In this document: positions 1-5,869 of the stretch, one piece after another
How positions within the stretch are numbered: position 1 is the stretch's first letter
How the letters are laid out: every line of letters begins with the position of its first letter
NCBI GenBank assembly: GCA_022837185.1
Contig: JALHJD010000173.1
Span: 1 to 7,348, forward strand
Reading direction: 5' to 3'
DNA length: 7,348 nucleotides
From: Desulfobacteraceae bacterium
GTDB lineage: Bacteria; Desulfobacterota; Desulfobulbia; Desulfobulbales; Desulfobulbaceae
Made by a program: the position numbers and the translations under genes
The notes under the pieces: generated by a model
Database searches by the model: none
What the model saw: only the letters and a program-made list of their open reading frames with translations
What the model was told of the DNA's origin: nothing

Positions 1-62
1 CTGCGGAAGAGCGGATCAGGCTGCTGCATCTTCTTGCCGAAAAGGAAGGTCGTTTGCCGTAA
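1..62 (+). CDS. C-terminal end of an unidentified gene (cut by left edge)
   Basis: The third forward frame is open from the left edge to a TAA at 60-62 and reads AEERIRLLHLLAEKEGRLP. This is a charged, amphipathic helix-like tail with codon use like the neighbouring genes. The other two forward frames give less protein-like sequence. Only about 19 residues are visible, so no family can be named. It converges on the minus-strand genes that follow. It could be a chance open frame; the call rests on composition and the clean stop. Confidence 0.45.
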   Translation, partial: AEERIRLLHLLAEKEGRLP

Positions 63-85
63 AAATTGGGGTTCCTTTGTCCAAT
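61..85 (-). terminator. weak intrinsic terminator candidate at the end of the minus-strand nik cluster
   Basis: Read on the minus strand, ATTGG (85-81) pairs with CCAAT (69-65) across an 11-base loop and is followed at once by TTTTT (65-61). The stem is only 5 bp (6 with a G-U pair), so it is weak. It lies about 20 bases after the stop of the decayed gene at 106 and is the only hairpin-plus-T-run seen downstream of the operon. It also overlaps the end of the convergent + strand gene. Confidence 0.3.
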
Positions 86-105
86 GGCACCCTTGTTTGC
101 CTGGG

Positions 106-666
106 TCACCGCCTCGTGAAAGTCCGGGTCTGGATACCGGCTTCATCGTAGATTCTATACGTAATTTCCTTCTTTGAAAAATAGAGAACATCGATTCCGT
201 TAGCCTGAGAAAAAATCTCCCTCATCATTGCCGTGAATACCCTGCTGCTGAGCAACTGGCTCGTCGGGGCGAAGGTTTTTACATACGAACGCACAACCTG
301 GATTCCGCAATCCGGCGGTGGATTCTGCACATTACCCTTTTTCAAAAATATGCATCTGCCTTTGACTTTGCCATACACTACAGAAACTGTGAGGTACCTG
401 CAGTGAGGCATTCGGCCCATTTCCCCGTCTCAAGCCATCCTCCGGCAAGATTTACCTCACTCGCTGCAGCGGCCGGCTTGTTGAGCAAAAATTGCTGCAG
501 CATGGGCGTCGGCACATATTGAGCAACTTCTGCTGTTTTTTCCACTAATGTCCAGCGGACGGCGTCCGCCTCACCGGAGGCATCATACCGGGTTATGATC
601 AGGTTTTTTCGTCACAGCAGAATCTGCAATGGAATCATTGTCTGAATATCTTCCTGAAATTTCCAT
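106..666 (-). pseudogene. frameshifted gene of unknown family downstream of nikO
   Basis: No single frame covers this stretch, but three consecutive open pieces look like one protein. Piece 1 starts at ATG 666 (or GTG 615, which would give MTKK...) and runs to TGA 583. Piece 2, in another frame, is open from 611 to TAG 378 and contains LIITRYDASGEADAV, VAQYVPTPMLQQFL and GGWLETGKWAECLTAG. Piece 3, back in the first frame, contains YLTVSVVYGKVKGRCIFL and ends TRTFTRR at TGA 106. Joining them needs one shift at or next to the run of six A (604-609) and an opposite shift between about 420 and 378. The intact product would be about 170-187 residues with no signal peptide or membrane segment. An alternative ATG at 682 (MKFWIYG) stops after 15 codons. 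The gene follows nikO in the same direction, so it may once have been the operon's last gene. I do not recognise the family. Only the 104-residue piece 3 (420-106) has its own ATG, and it could still be made. Confidence 0.55.
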
Positions 667-712
667 ATATCCAGAATTTCATGCTGTTTCCCGCGGGTTG
701 AATCCCTTTTTT

Positions 713-2392
713 TCACCCCGGATGGTTGTGCTGCAGATCCATTATTTTTTCCAGACAATTATTCTTGTAGGTATAATCCAGCCCGTTGACAGCCTGGACG
801 TGCCTGTCGGCGAGGAAATCGGGCGTGGGGTAGTCGCGGATGACTTTGCCCTGGTGCATGACGATGGTTCGGTCGCTCAGGTCCCTGATAAAATACATGT
901 CGTGGGTAATGATGATTTTGGTCATATCCAGTTTTTTGAGGATTTCCAGAAGAAGCTCCTGGCTTTCCGGGTCCAGGCTGGCCGTGGGCTCATCAAGGAG
1001 CAGGATCTCCGGGTGCATGCTCAGCGCCGCCGCAATTGCCAGCCTTTTTCGCTCGCCGCCGCTCATATTGAGGGGGATGCGGCTTTCATAGCCTTCCAGT
1101 TGGACTCGGTGAAGGGCCTCTTCAATCCTTTTTTCTATCTCGATGGCCGGGAGTTTCATCTGCTGCGGGCCGAAGGCCACTTCCTCCCGGCAGGATGGGC
1201 AAAACAACTGATCGGCGGTATTCTGGAACACCATGCCGACCTGCCGCCAGAGGATTTGACGGCGGCGGCGGTCCATCTTTTCACCCTTGTAGTAGAAATA
1301 CCCATCTCCCTGGTTGAGCCCGAGCAGGCATTTGGCAATGGTTGATTTGCCGGCGCCGTTTTCGCCGACGATGGCCAGTGTCTCGCCCGGATAAACGGCC
1401 AGGTTGATGTCGCTGACCCCTGTGGTCCCGTCGGGGTACTGGTAACTGAAATGCTGCAGTTCGAGGATCGGCTCCCGGGCAACGGCAGGGACGTGCACCC
1501 CGTTGCGGCCGTGGTCATGGGAGAGATGATGATGATGGTGCGGTACTATCGGTGTGTTTTCATGCCTTCCCCCGCAACAGGCAAAGCGAAAGGTGAAATC
1601 GAGCCCGTGTTCCTTCAGGGAATCCTGGCTGGACACCAGTTCCCTGATGCTGAAGTCATGATGGACCCTGCCGTCCGCAAGGACAATGGCCCGGTCGCAG
1701 ATATCGTACAGAAAGAGCAGGTCGTGGTCGATGATGATGAGGGTGCCCGGAAATCCGGCCAGCAGTTCCTGCAGAATCCTTTCCTGCCTGGGGTCAAGAT
1801 TGGCAGTCGGCTCGTCAAGGATCAGGACTTCGGGTTTCATGGCCAGAATGGAGGCCAGGGCCGCCCTTTTTTTCTGGCCGTAACTGAGAAGATGGGCGGG
1901 TTTATACATCAGTTTTTCCAAGCCGACGGTTTCGAGGCATCCCCGGACAAGCTCTTCCACTTCATCGCGCGAGCACCCCTGATTCATCGGACCAAATGCC
2001 ACATTTTCAAAGACGGTGTTGCAGAAGAGATGGTTTTCAGGGTCTTGAAAGAGGATGCCTGTTTCCTGGCGCGGGACCGGCTGGAAGGACGGGCCGGTTT
2101 CCCTTCCCCGGTAACGGATGGAGCCTTTCTGCAGCGGCAGCAGGCCGTTGAGAAGTTTGACCAGGGTCGATTTGCCGGAACCGTTTTTGCCGACCAGGGC
2201 AAGGCGATCCCCCTTGCCAATGGAAAAGGCTATGTCGGCAAGAGCCTGATTTCCGTCGGGATAGACAAAAGACAGGCCCTCTACCTGAAAAAGAAGTTCG
2301 CCGGCGGCAGGGCCGTATCCGTGATAACCGTTGTCGGCGAGATGCATAAAGGGTTCAGACCGAAAGGGTGAAAGTTGCGCTGGAGCACTCAC
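713..2392 (-). CDS. nikO: NikO: two-domain ECF nickel transporter ATPase with His-rich linker
   Basis: This is the energy-coupling ATPase of the nickel ECF transporter, cytoplasmic, working with NikQ. It has 559 residues with two complete ABC domains. Domain 1: Walker A GKNGSGKST 68-76, Q-loop Q116, signature LSYGQKKR 169-176, Walker B and catalytic Glu LILDE 190-194, H-loop H223. Domain 2: Walker A GENGAGKST 343-351, Q-loop Q390, signature MSGGERKR 443-450, Walker B LLLDE 464-468, H-loop H497. All catalytic residues are present in both. Domain 1 looks like classical CbiO/NikO; domain 2 looks closer to EcfA-type ATPases. The linker (about 260-305) holds CC at 272-273 and HHHHHLSHDH at 285-294. 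Most CbiO/NikO proteins are single-domain and form homodimers, so the fusion is notable. The GTG start at 2392 overlaps the nikQ stop as GTGA, which suggests translational coupling. A later ATG at 2347 (residue 16) is an alternative start; neither has a clear Shine-Dalgarno. Substrate assignment rests on the neighbours. Confidence 0.9.
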   Translation of the reverse strand: MSAPAQLSPFRSEPFMHLADNGYHGYGPAAGELLFQVEGLSFVYPDGNQALADIAFSIGKGDRLALVGKNGSGKSTLVKLLNGLLPLQKGSIRYRGRETGPSFQPVPRQETGILFQDPENHLFCNTVFENVAFGPMNQGCSRDEVEELVRGCLETVGLEKLMYKPAHLLSYGQKKRAALASILAMKPEVLILDEPTANLDPRQERILQELLAGFPGTLIIIDHDLLFLYDICDRAIVLADGRVHHDFSIRELVSSQDSLKEHGLDFTFRFACCGGRHENTPIVPHHHHHLSHDHGRNGVHVPAVAREPILELQHFSYQYPDGTTGVSDINLAVYPGETLAIVGENGAGKSTIAKCLLGLNQGDGYFYYKGEKMDRRRRQILWRQVGMVFQNTADQLFCPSCREEVAFGPQQMKLPAIEIEKRIEEALHRVQLEGYESRIPLNMSGGERKRLAIAAALSMHPEILLLDEPTASLDPESQELLLEILKKLDMTKIIITHDMYFIRDLSDRTIVMHQGKVIRDYPTPDFLADRHVQAVNGLDYTYKNNCLEKIMDLQHNHPG

Positions 2393-3336
2393 GGTGAAGG
2401 GAAGGAGGGCATCAGCTCAATGAAGAGAAGAATGAAACCGATCATAATCCACATCCCCCCTTTGGCCAAATCCTTTCCATTGATTTCCAGGGTGTGAAAG
2501 GCTGGAAAATTCCCCCTATATCCGCGGCAGAGCATAGCCTCGTAGACTTTCTGGGTGCGGTCATAGGAATTGATGAACAGCATCCCGAAGAAATTGCCCA
2601 TGGTTTTCATGGTCAGGATGTCCGTCCTGGCGGTAAAACCGCGAACCCTCATGCTGCGCAGCATGCGGAGGAGCTCTTGATGGAAGACGAAGATGTAGCG
2701 ATGGCTGAGCAGGATCATCTGGATGATGGGGGAAGGAATCCCGATGCGGGAGAAGCCGTGCAGGGTCGCGGAAAGGGAGGAAGTAGCGAGCATCGGTTCC
2801 ATCAGCAGGGCTATGGCGCAGGCCTTGACGACAATGGTCAGGGCAAGGAGGAACCCGTTCAGGTGAAAGGGGAAGCCGGGCAACAGGGGGAAGATAAGGA
2901 GAATTTCCCCCGGCTGTTCCCTGCTGGTAAAAGGGAGCACCAGGAGAAACATGATCAGAAAACCGGACATTGCGGCAAGACGCTGCAGGCTGCGCCGCCA
3001 GGGAAGTCTGCTGGAATACACGGCAAGGATCGAGATCATGAGGGCGGCGGCGCTGCAGACAAGGGTCTTGAGGGAGACGACCAGAAAGCAGTACAGGAGA
3101 AGCGCGGCGACTTTCACCGCCGGATTCCAGTTATGAAAGAAAGAATCGCGATCGGCATGCTTGTCGAGGGTGGGGATGGACCAGTCCGATGGACCTTTGC
3201 TGGGAGTCTTCTTTTTCTTCAGAAAGAGAACGGCCAGCAGGATCGCCACTGACAGAACCACCAGGGATGCCGGCAGAATCAATGCCATGCCCGAGAGATG
3301 GATGGAGATCGTGGATTCGGGAAGGGTTTCAGTCAT
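2389..3336 (-). CDS. nikQ: NikQ/CbiQ-family (EcfT) transmembrane coupling protein with an extra N-terminal helix
   Basis: This is the integral inner-membrane protein that ties the substrate-binding NikM to the ATPases. It has 315 residues. The CbiQ-like core begins near 52 and is hydrophobic over about 75-105, 120-137, 145-180 and 293-310. Two Arg-Gly motifs follow a long amphipathic region: MRVRGF (229-234) and MLCRGYRG (268-275). They match the paired x-R-G coupling motifs of EcfT proteins that dock on the ATPases. Ahead of the core is an added hydrophobic helix (about 18-39) ending in KKKK, then a hydrophilic stretch 40-70; typical CbiQ proteins start near the core. The start at ATG 3336 lies 33 bases after the nikM stop and has no good ribosome binding site; Met17 (3288) is another possible start. 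Its stop overlaps the GTG start of nikO by 4 bases. Nickel rather than cobalt is inferred from nikR, nikK and nikL. Confidence 0.88.
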   Translation of the reverse strand: MTETLPESTISIHLSGMALILPASLVVLSVAILLAVLFLKKKKTPSKGPSDWSIPTLDKHADRDSFFHNWNPAVKVAALLLYCFLVVSLKTLVCSAAALMISILAVYSSRLPWRRSLQRLAAMSGFLIMFLLVLPFTSREQPGEILLIFPLLPGFPFHLNGFLLALTIVVKACAIALLMEPMLATSSLSATLHGFSRIGIPSPIIQMILLSHRYIFVFHQELLRMLRSMRVRGFTARTDILTMKTMGNFFGMLFINSYDRTQKVYEAMLCRGYRGNFPAFHTLEINGKDLAKGGMWIMIGFILLFIELMPSFPSP

Positions 3337-3369
3337 GGCATTGATTGGATGGGTGCTCCAAATGCAGGA

Positions 3370-3975
3370 CTACCGCAGAACCGAGTGAAGCAGTTCAGGC
3401 TTGACCCGGAAAATAAAAGAGACCGTGAAGGCGGAAACAGCCGCTTCAATGAGTATCACAGGGATATGGGCGGCCAGGGCAAGCTTCGCCACCCCGATAA
3501 AGTCTTCGCCGCTGGTATAGAGAAAGGCGGCGAGAAGAGCGGCGGCAAGCAGAATGCCCAGGCCGCCTGCCAGGGCGCCGGCAATGGTATTGCGCAGGAG
3601 GGTGGTGCCGCGGATCGCCTGAAAAAGAAAACCGCAGAACAGGGCGGGCAGGCCCATCATGATGGCATTGGCCCCCAGGGCGGTGAGACCGCCGAACTGG
3701 AAAAGGATGCTTTGCAGAAAAAGTCCCACGGCAATGCTCAGAAAAGCGGCGGACCCGAGAAGCGCCCCGACGATGCCGGGCATCAGCAGGTGGACGCTGG
3801 TTGGTCCCAGCGGCAGGTGGATGAGGGAGGCCACAAAAAAGGAAGAGGTGACAACGGCGATTTTCGGCAGATCCTCCTGTCTGATCCTTTTCAGGCTCAG
3901 ACCTGCTCCCAGCGCGGTTGCGGCATAAGCGGCCAGGGAAATGGTGGTGGGAAGGACTCCGTCGGATATATGCAT
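3370..3975 (-). CDS. nikM: NikM/CbiM-family nickel-binding membrane component (S component)
   Basis: This is the substrate-specific membrane subunit of the nickel ECF transporter; it binds Ni(II) and sets specificity. It has 201 residues and several hydrophobic spans over almost its whole length. It begins MHISDGVL, the family hallmark. In NikM/CbiM proteins the free N-terminal amine and His2 form the metal site with a further internal histidine. The candidates here are H53 and H62 in IHLPLGPTSVHLLMPG. The conserved Met-His start fixes the start codon at ATG 3975, because any N-terminal extension would destroy the site. The gene starts 3 bases after the stop of the upstream gene, without a clear Shine-Dalgarno, so coupled translation is likely. 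There is no CbiN-like gene in the cluster; nikK and nikL take that place, which favours nickel over cobalt. Confidence 0.93.
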   Translation of the reverse strand: MHISDGVLPTTISLAAYAATALGAGLSLKRIRQEDLPKIAVVTSSFFVASLIHLPLGPTSVHLLMPGIVGALLGSAAFLSIAVGLFLQSILFQFGGLTALGANAIMMGLPALFCGFLFQAIRGTTLLRNTIAGALAGGLGILLAAALLAAFLYTSGEDFIGVAKLALAAHIPVILIEAAVSAFTVSFIFRVKPELLHSVLR

Positions 3976-3978
3976 GGC

Positions 3979-4344
3979 TCACTTTTCGGGATTGCGGTTT
4001 TTTCTGCGGGAGGCCATGAAGGCCGCTATCCCGAAAAGGCCGAGAATATAGCCGATCCCGGCAACGGCATCTCTTACCCCCGGTTCCTCGACAGCCTGGT
4101 TCAGGGCGGCGATCTCCCTTTTGATTGTCCTCAACTCCCGGGTGAGCCTGGCTTCATGTTCCTTCAACAGGGCCATGACTTCACGGCAATTTTCCGGGTC
4201 CTCGGAGCTTGCCGCAATCGCGTCATGCACTGCTTCCGGTGTTCCTTCATCCGCCCCGGCCAGAGGTATCGGTGCATGAAAAAGGAAGATAATGGTGAAA
4301 AAAACAAGAAAACAGGGAACCGGGGCCCGGAAGTTCTTCTGCAT
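3979..4344 (-). CDS. nikL: NikL C-terminal-type subunit: secreted coiled coil with C-terminal membrane anchor
   Basis: It has 121 residues. An N-terminal hydrophobic signal (about 9-29, possible cleavage near LAGA-DE) is followed by a hydrophilic, helix-rich stretch (about 32-90, including CREVMALLKEHEARLTREL, coiled-coil-like). A single membrane helix (about 93-110, GIGYILGLFGIAAF) and the basic tail SRRKNRNPEK follow, predicting a periplasmic body anchored with its C-terminus in the cytoplasm. The helix and the GIGYILGL motif match what I know as the C-terminal end of NikL (often annotated CbiL), where the HKVN-type domain precedes it in the same chain. Here the two parts are separate genes, each with its own export signal. 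ATG 4344 lies 7 bases after the stop of the upstream gene, with GGAG about 13 bases upstream, and the gene ends 3 bases before nikM. The exact role of NikL is not settled; it may help deliver nickel to NikM or stabilise the complex. Confidence 0.72.
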   Translation of the reverse strand: MQKNFRAPVPCFLVFFTIIFLFHAPIPLAGADEGTPEAVHDAIAASSEDPENCREVMALLKEHEARLTRELRTIKREIAALNQAVEEPGVRDAVAGIGYILGLFGIAAFMASRRKNRNPEK

Positions 4345-4351
4345 AAGGCTG

Positions 4352-4675
4352 TTACATCTCCGATCCTTTCAGCAGAAAGGTGTTTTTATGGCCCATCGAG
4401 GCGTTTAAAATGATGGTCAGATCTTCCTTTTTCGGCAGGGGAAAATGAAACAGGCCTTTTTCATCGGTTTTTCCCTCCACAAGGGTAACGCCCTTTTGGT
4501 CCTGAACTTCGACCACGCCCCCCTCAACCGGCTTTCCATCAGGGAAATAGCTTTCCGTAAAGACCGTGTTTCCTTCGACGTAGGCAAAAATGTTGACCTT
4601 GTGGGCAAGGGCGACATGTACGGTGCCAAGAAAAAATGCAAGTGCCCACAGGAATATGGACAGGTGATTGCGCAT
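4352..4675 (-). CDS. nikL: NikL N-terminal-type subunit: small secreted domain with mature N-terminal histidine
   Basis: It has 107 residues. The signal peptide (1-24, LWALAFFLGTVHVALA) predicts cleavage ALA-HK, so the mature protein starts with H25 in HKVNIFAYVEGNTVFTESYF. The rest reads as a small beta-sandwich of the carboxypeptidase-regulatory / Cna-B type (DGKPVEGGVVEVQD, then GKTDEKGLFHFPLP) and ends with MGHKNTFLLKG. This HKVN-type start is characteristic of NikL/CbiL proteins found beside NikM. Unlike the usual NikL, the chain stops before any membrane anchor; the anchor lies in the next gene. The start at ATG 4675 is backed by AAAGGA at 4687-4682, 6 bases upstream. It is 61 bases after nikK with a hairpin between them. 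The mature protein should be periplasmic, perhaps binding or presenting Ni(II); that is inference. Confidence 0.78.
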   Translation of the reverse strand: MRNHLSIFLWALAFFLGTVHVALAHKVNIFAYVEGNTVFTESYFPDGKPVEGGVVEVQDQKGVTLVEGKTDEKGLFHFPLPKKEDLTIILNASMGHKNTFLLKGSEM

Positions 4676-4691
4676 GAGGATTCCTTTGCAA

Positions 4692-4722
4692 TTGCCGGCA
4701 GAAGAGGAGCCTCCGCCGGCAA
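4692..4722 (-). promoter_or_regulatory. intercistronic hairpin between nikK and the first nikL gene
   Basis: TTGCCGGC (4692-4699) and GCCGGCAA (4715-4722) form a perfect 8-bp, GC-rich stem with a 15-base loop that is itself partly self-complementary (GAGG / CCTC). No T-run follows on either strand, so it is not a standard intrinsic terminator. It lies between the nikK stop and the ribosome binding site of the next gene. It could protect or process the nikK message, or set different expression of the secreted NikK and the rest; this is inference. Confidence 0.5.
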
Positions 4723-4736
4723 GAATACATTTTTAA

Positions 4737-5543
4737 CTACTTCATATCGGTTGCATGGACCCAGTAGACCGCACCGATCTCAACCGCTTTTTCAACCCCG
4801 TCCCGTTCCAGTTTCCACTCCGCTTCACTGAGGGCGGCAAATCCCCACCACCCTGCCCTGGGCATGGCATAGGAAAAAATTCCGTTGGCATCCGCCTTGA
4901 CCACCTGGGTGACGAAGGGGTCGCCGGGCGGTACGACGATTGAAGGGTTGCCCGGCGATTCGTTCAAATATTCAACCTCAACTTCGGCTCCTGCCGCCGG
5001 CTTGCCATTGACCAGGACCTGCCCGGTGAAAAGATTGCCGGTCCACAGGCCGTATGGCCTGGTCAGGGGGATGATCTCGGTTTCCAGGCCGACGGCTTCA
5101 TCCCATCCTGCCTCCAGTCCGAAGGCGTTGACACAGACTTTGGTGTAATGAACGATGAACGCATCTTCCGCCGGCTCCCAGTACGGAGCCGGCTCCACGT
5201 AGAAGGTGTAGTCGCCCGGCCGTTTTATCTCATATTCTGTTTTCCAGGCAGTAAAATCTTCATTCTGGTCAGGAGCCTTCCCTTTTGTCCCGGTCAGGGC
5301 GGGGAGCAGGTCGGTTTTCCGGCCTGCCTGGAGAACGCCGAACTGCTTCGGCTTTGCCATATGCATATAATGGCGTTCCATTGGATGAATGAATTTGACG
5401 GCGATTTCAATCTTTCTGCCGTCTTCCTGGCTGATGATGTCATCCGAGGGAATGACTGCCCCGAAATGGGCGTGCCCGGTTGCCGACAGTCCCAACAGAC
5501 AGGTCAGGCCAACGGCCTGGAACAGAATGTGCTTCGGAAGCAT
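4737..5543 (-). CDS. nikK: NikK: secreted DUF4198 component of the nickel ECF transporter
   Basis: It has 268 residues. The signal peptide (about 6-25) has a likely cleavage GHA-HF, giving a mature protein that starts at H26 in [10 protein letters not shown], the usual DUF4198 opening. A beta-rich body follows with a histidine/methionine cluster [10 protein letters not shown] (53-62) and a DUF4198-type second half with [15 protein letters not shown] (180-194) and [18 protein letters not shown] (218-235). There is no C-terminal membrane helix, so the product should be free in the periplasm. DUF4198 proteins beside nikM are known as NikK, an extra component of nickel ECF systems whose mechanism is not settled. 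The start at ATG 5543 is supported by AGAGGA at 5553-5548. It is the first gene of the operon, behind a NikR-like operator and divergent from nikR. The His/Met cluster and N-terminal His suggest metal contact, but that is inference. Confidence 0.86.
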   Translation of the reverse strand: MLPKHILFQAVGLTCLLGLSATGHAHFGAVIPSDDIISQEDGRKIEIAVKFIHPMERHYMHMAKPKQFGVLQAGRKTDLLPALTGTKGKAPDQNEDFTAWKTEYEIKRPGDYTFYVEPAPYWEPAEDAFIVHYTKVCVNAFGLEAGWDEAVGLETEIIPLTRPYGLWTGNLFTGQVLVNGKPAAGAEVEVEYLNESPGNPSIVVPPGDPFVTQVVKADANGIFSYAMPRAGWWGFAALSEAEWKLERDGVEKAVEIGAVYWVHATDMK

Positions 5544-5590
5544 GGGTTCCTCTTAGTAAATTTTGCATAAAATCATTTAACGGGAACGAA

Positions 5591-5617
5591 ATGTTACGAA
5601 TTGCTGATTTGTATTAC
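5591..5617. promoter_or_regulatory. NikR operator candidate
   Basis: ATGTTAC (5591-5597), a 13-base spacer, then GTATTAC (5611-5617). This fits GTGTTAC-N13-GTAACAC, the deltaproteobacterial NikR operator as I recall it, with 11 of 14 bases matching and exact spacing. It lies 48-74 bases upstream of nikK, overlapping the predicted transcription start just after the -10 element, a position suited to repression. The nikR gene is next door. It does not resemble the E. coli GTATGA-N16-TCATAC operator. Confidence 0.6.
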
Positions 5618-5618
5618 C

Positions 5619-5645
5619 ATTAGCACTGTCACGGTCAGCCGTCAA
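5619..5645 (-). promoter_or_regulatory. probable sigma-70 promoter of the nikK operon
   Basis: On the minus strand, TTGACG (5645-5640) fits a -35 box (5 of 6) and GCTAAT (5624-5619) a -10 box (4 of 6), with a 15-base spacer, which is shorter than ideal. Transcription would begin near 5612, inside the NikR-like operator, leaving a leader of about 70 bases before nikK. No other pair near the gene looked better. Confidence 0.4.
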
Positions 5646-5666
5646 CACTTTATTGAAGAAAATATG

Positions 5667-5688
5667 ATTGCCACCAGTCATCGGCAAT
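5667..5688. repeat. short perfect inverted repeat upstream of the nikK promoter
   Basis: ATTGCC (5667-5672) and GGCAAT (5683-5688) form a 6-bp perfect dyad with a 10-base spacer. It lies 20-45 bases upstream of the nikK -35 element. This spacing suits a dimeric regulator, but the arms do not match the NikR consensus. A chance match is possible at this length. Confidence 0.35.
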
Positions 5689-5730
5689 ATACCGGCTGTG
5701 CGAAGAACAATGCCGTCCTGTCGACTGCCC

Positions 5731-5766
5731 GGAGAAATCTCCCTGCGACGCGGACTTGATTTCTCC
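5731..5766. repeat. 9-bp perfect inverted repeat in the nikK-nikR divergent region
   Basis: GGAGAAATC (5731-5739) and GATTTCTCC (5758-5766) are exact inverted copies separated by 18 bases. The left arm also belongs to a compact alternative hairpin, GGAGA-AA-TCTCC (5731-5742), so two exclusive foldings are possible. It lies about 90 bases from the nikK -35 and about 20 from the nikR -35, with no T-run after it. It could be an operator for a regulator other than NikR, or a structured leader if transcription starts further upstream. Confidence 0.45.
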
Positions 5767-5785
5767 CCACGCTGTTCTTTATGGA

Positions 5786-5814
5786 TTGGGCCTTGAATGG
5801 TATATGTGCATAAT
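5786..5814 (+). promoter_or_regulatory. possible nikR promoter
   Basis: CATAAT (5809-5814) fits a -10 box (5 of 6). A 17-base spacer upstream gives TTGGGC (5786-5791), a weak -35 (3 of 6). Transcription would start near 5821, with a leader of about 60 bases before the nikR start. No strong NikR-type site overlaps it, so autoregulation is not evident. Confidence 0.35.
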
Positions 5815-5869
5815 CTGTTGGGTCGGGGTATGATTCTCCCCAATGGTTATTCACAGGCACGATACCGAC

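Noticed and set aside
629..1345. Long open frame on the + strand (238 codons)
   Set aside because: It lies opposite nikO, whose ABC motifs are unmistakable; its translation is the antisense of those motifs.
3298..4413. Long open frame on the + strand (371 codons)
   Set aside because: It is antisense to nikM and the nikL genes, rich in Gly, Gln, Lys and His as antisense of GC-rich membrane proteins often is, with no domain pattern.
5828..5856. E. coli-type NikR site (GTATGA near the nikR start)
   Set aside because: GTATGA is present at 5828-5833 but the opposite half site TCATAC is only half matched and at a wrong spacing.
5577..5860. Small minus-strand open frames in the nikK-nikR intergenic region
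   Set aside because: No ribosome binding sites, no protein-like composition, and they overlap the operator, the promoters and the nikR start.
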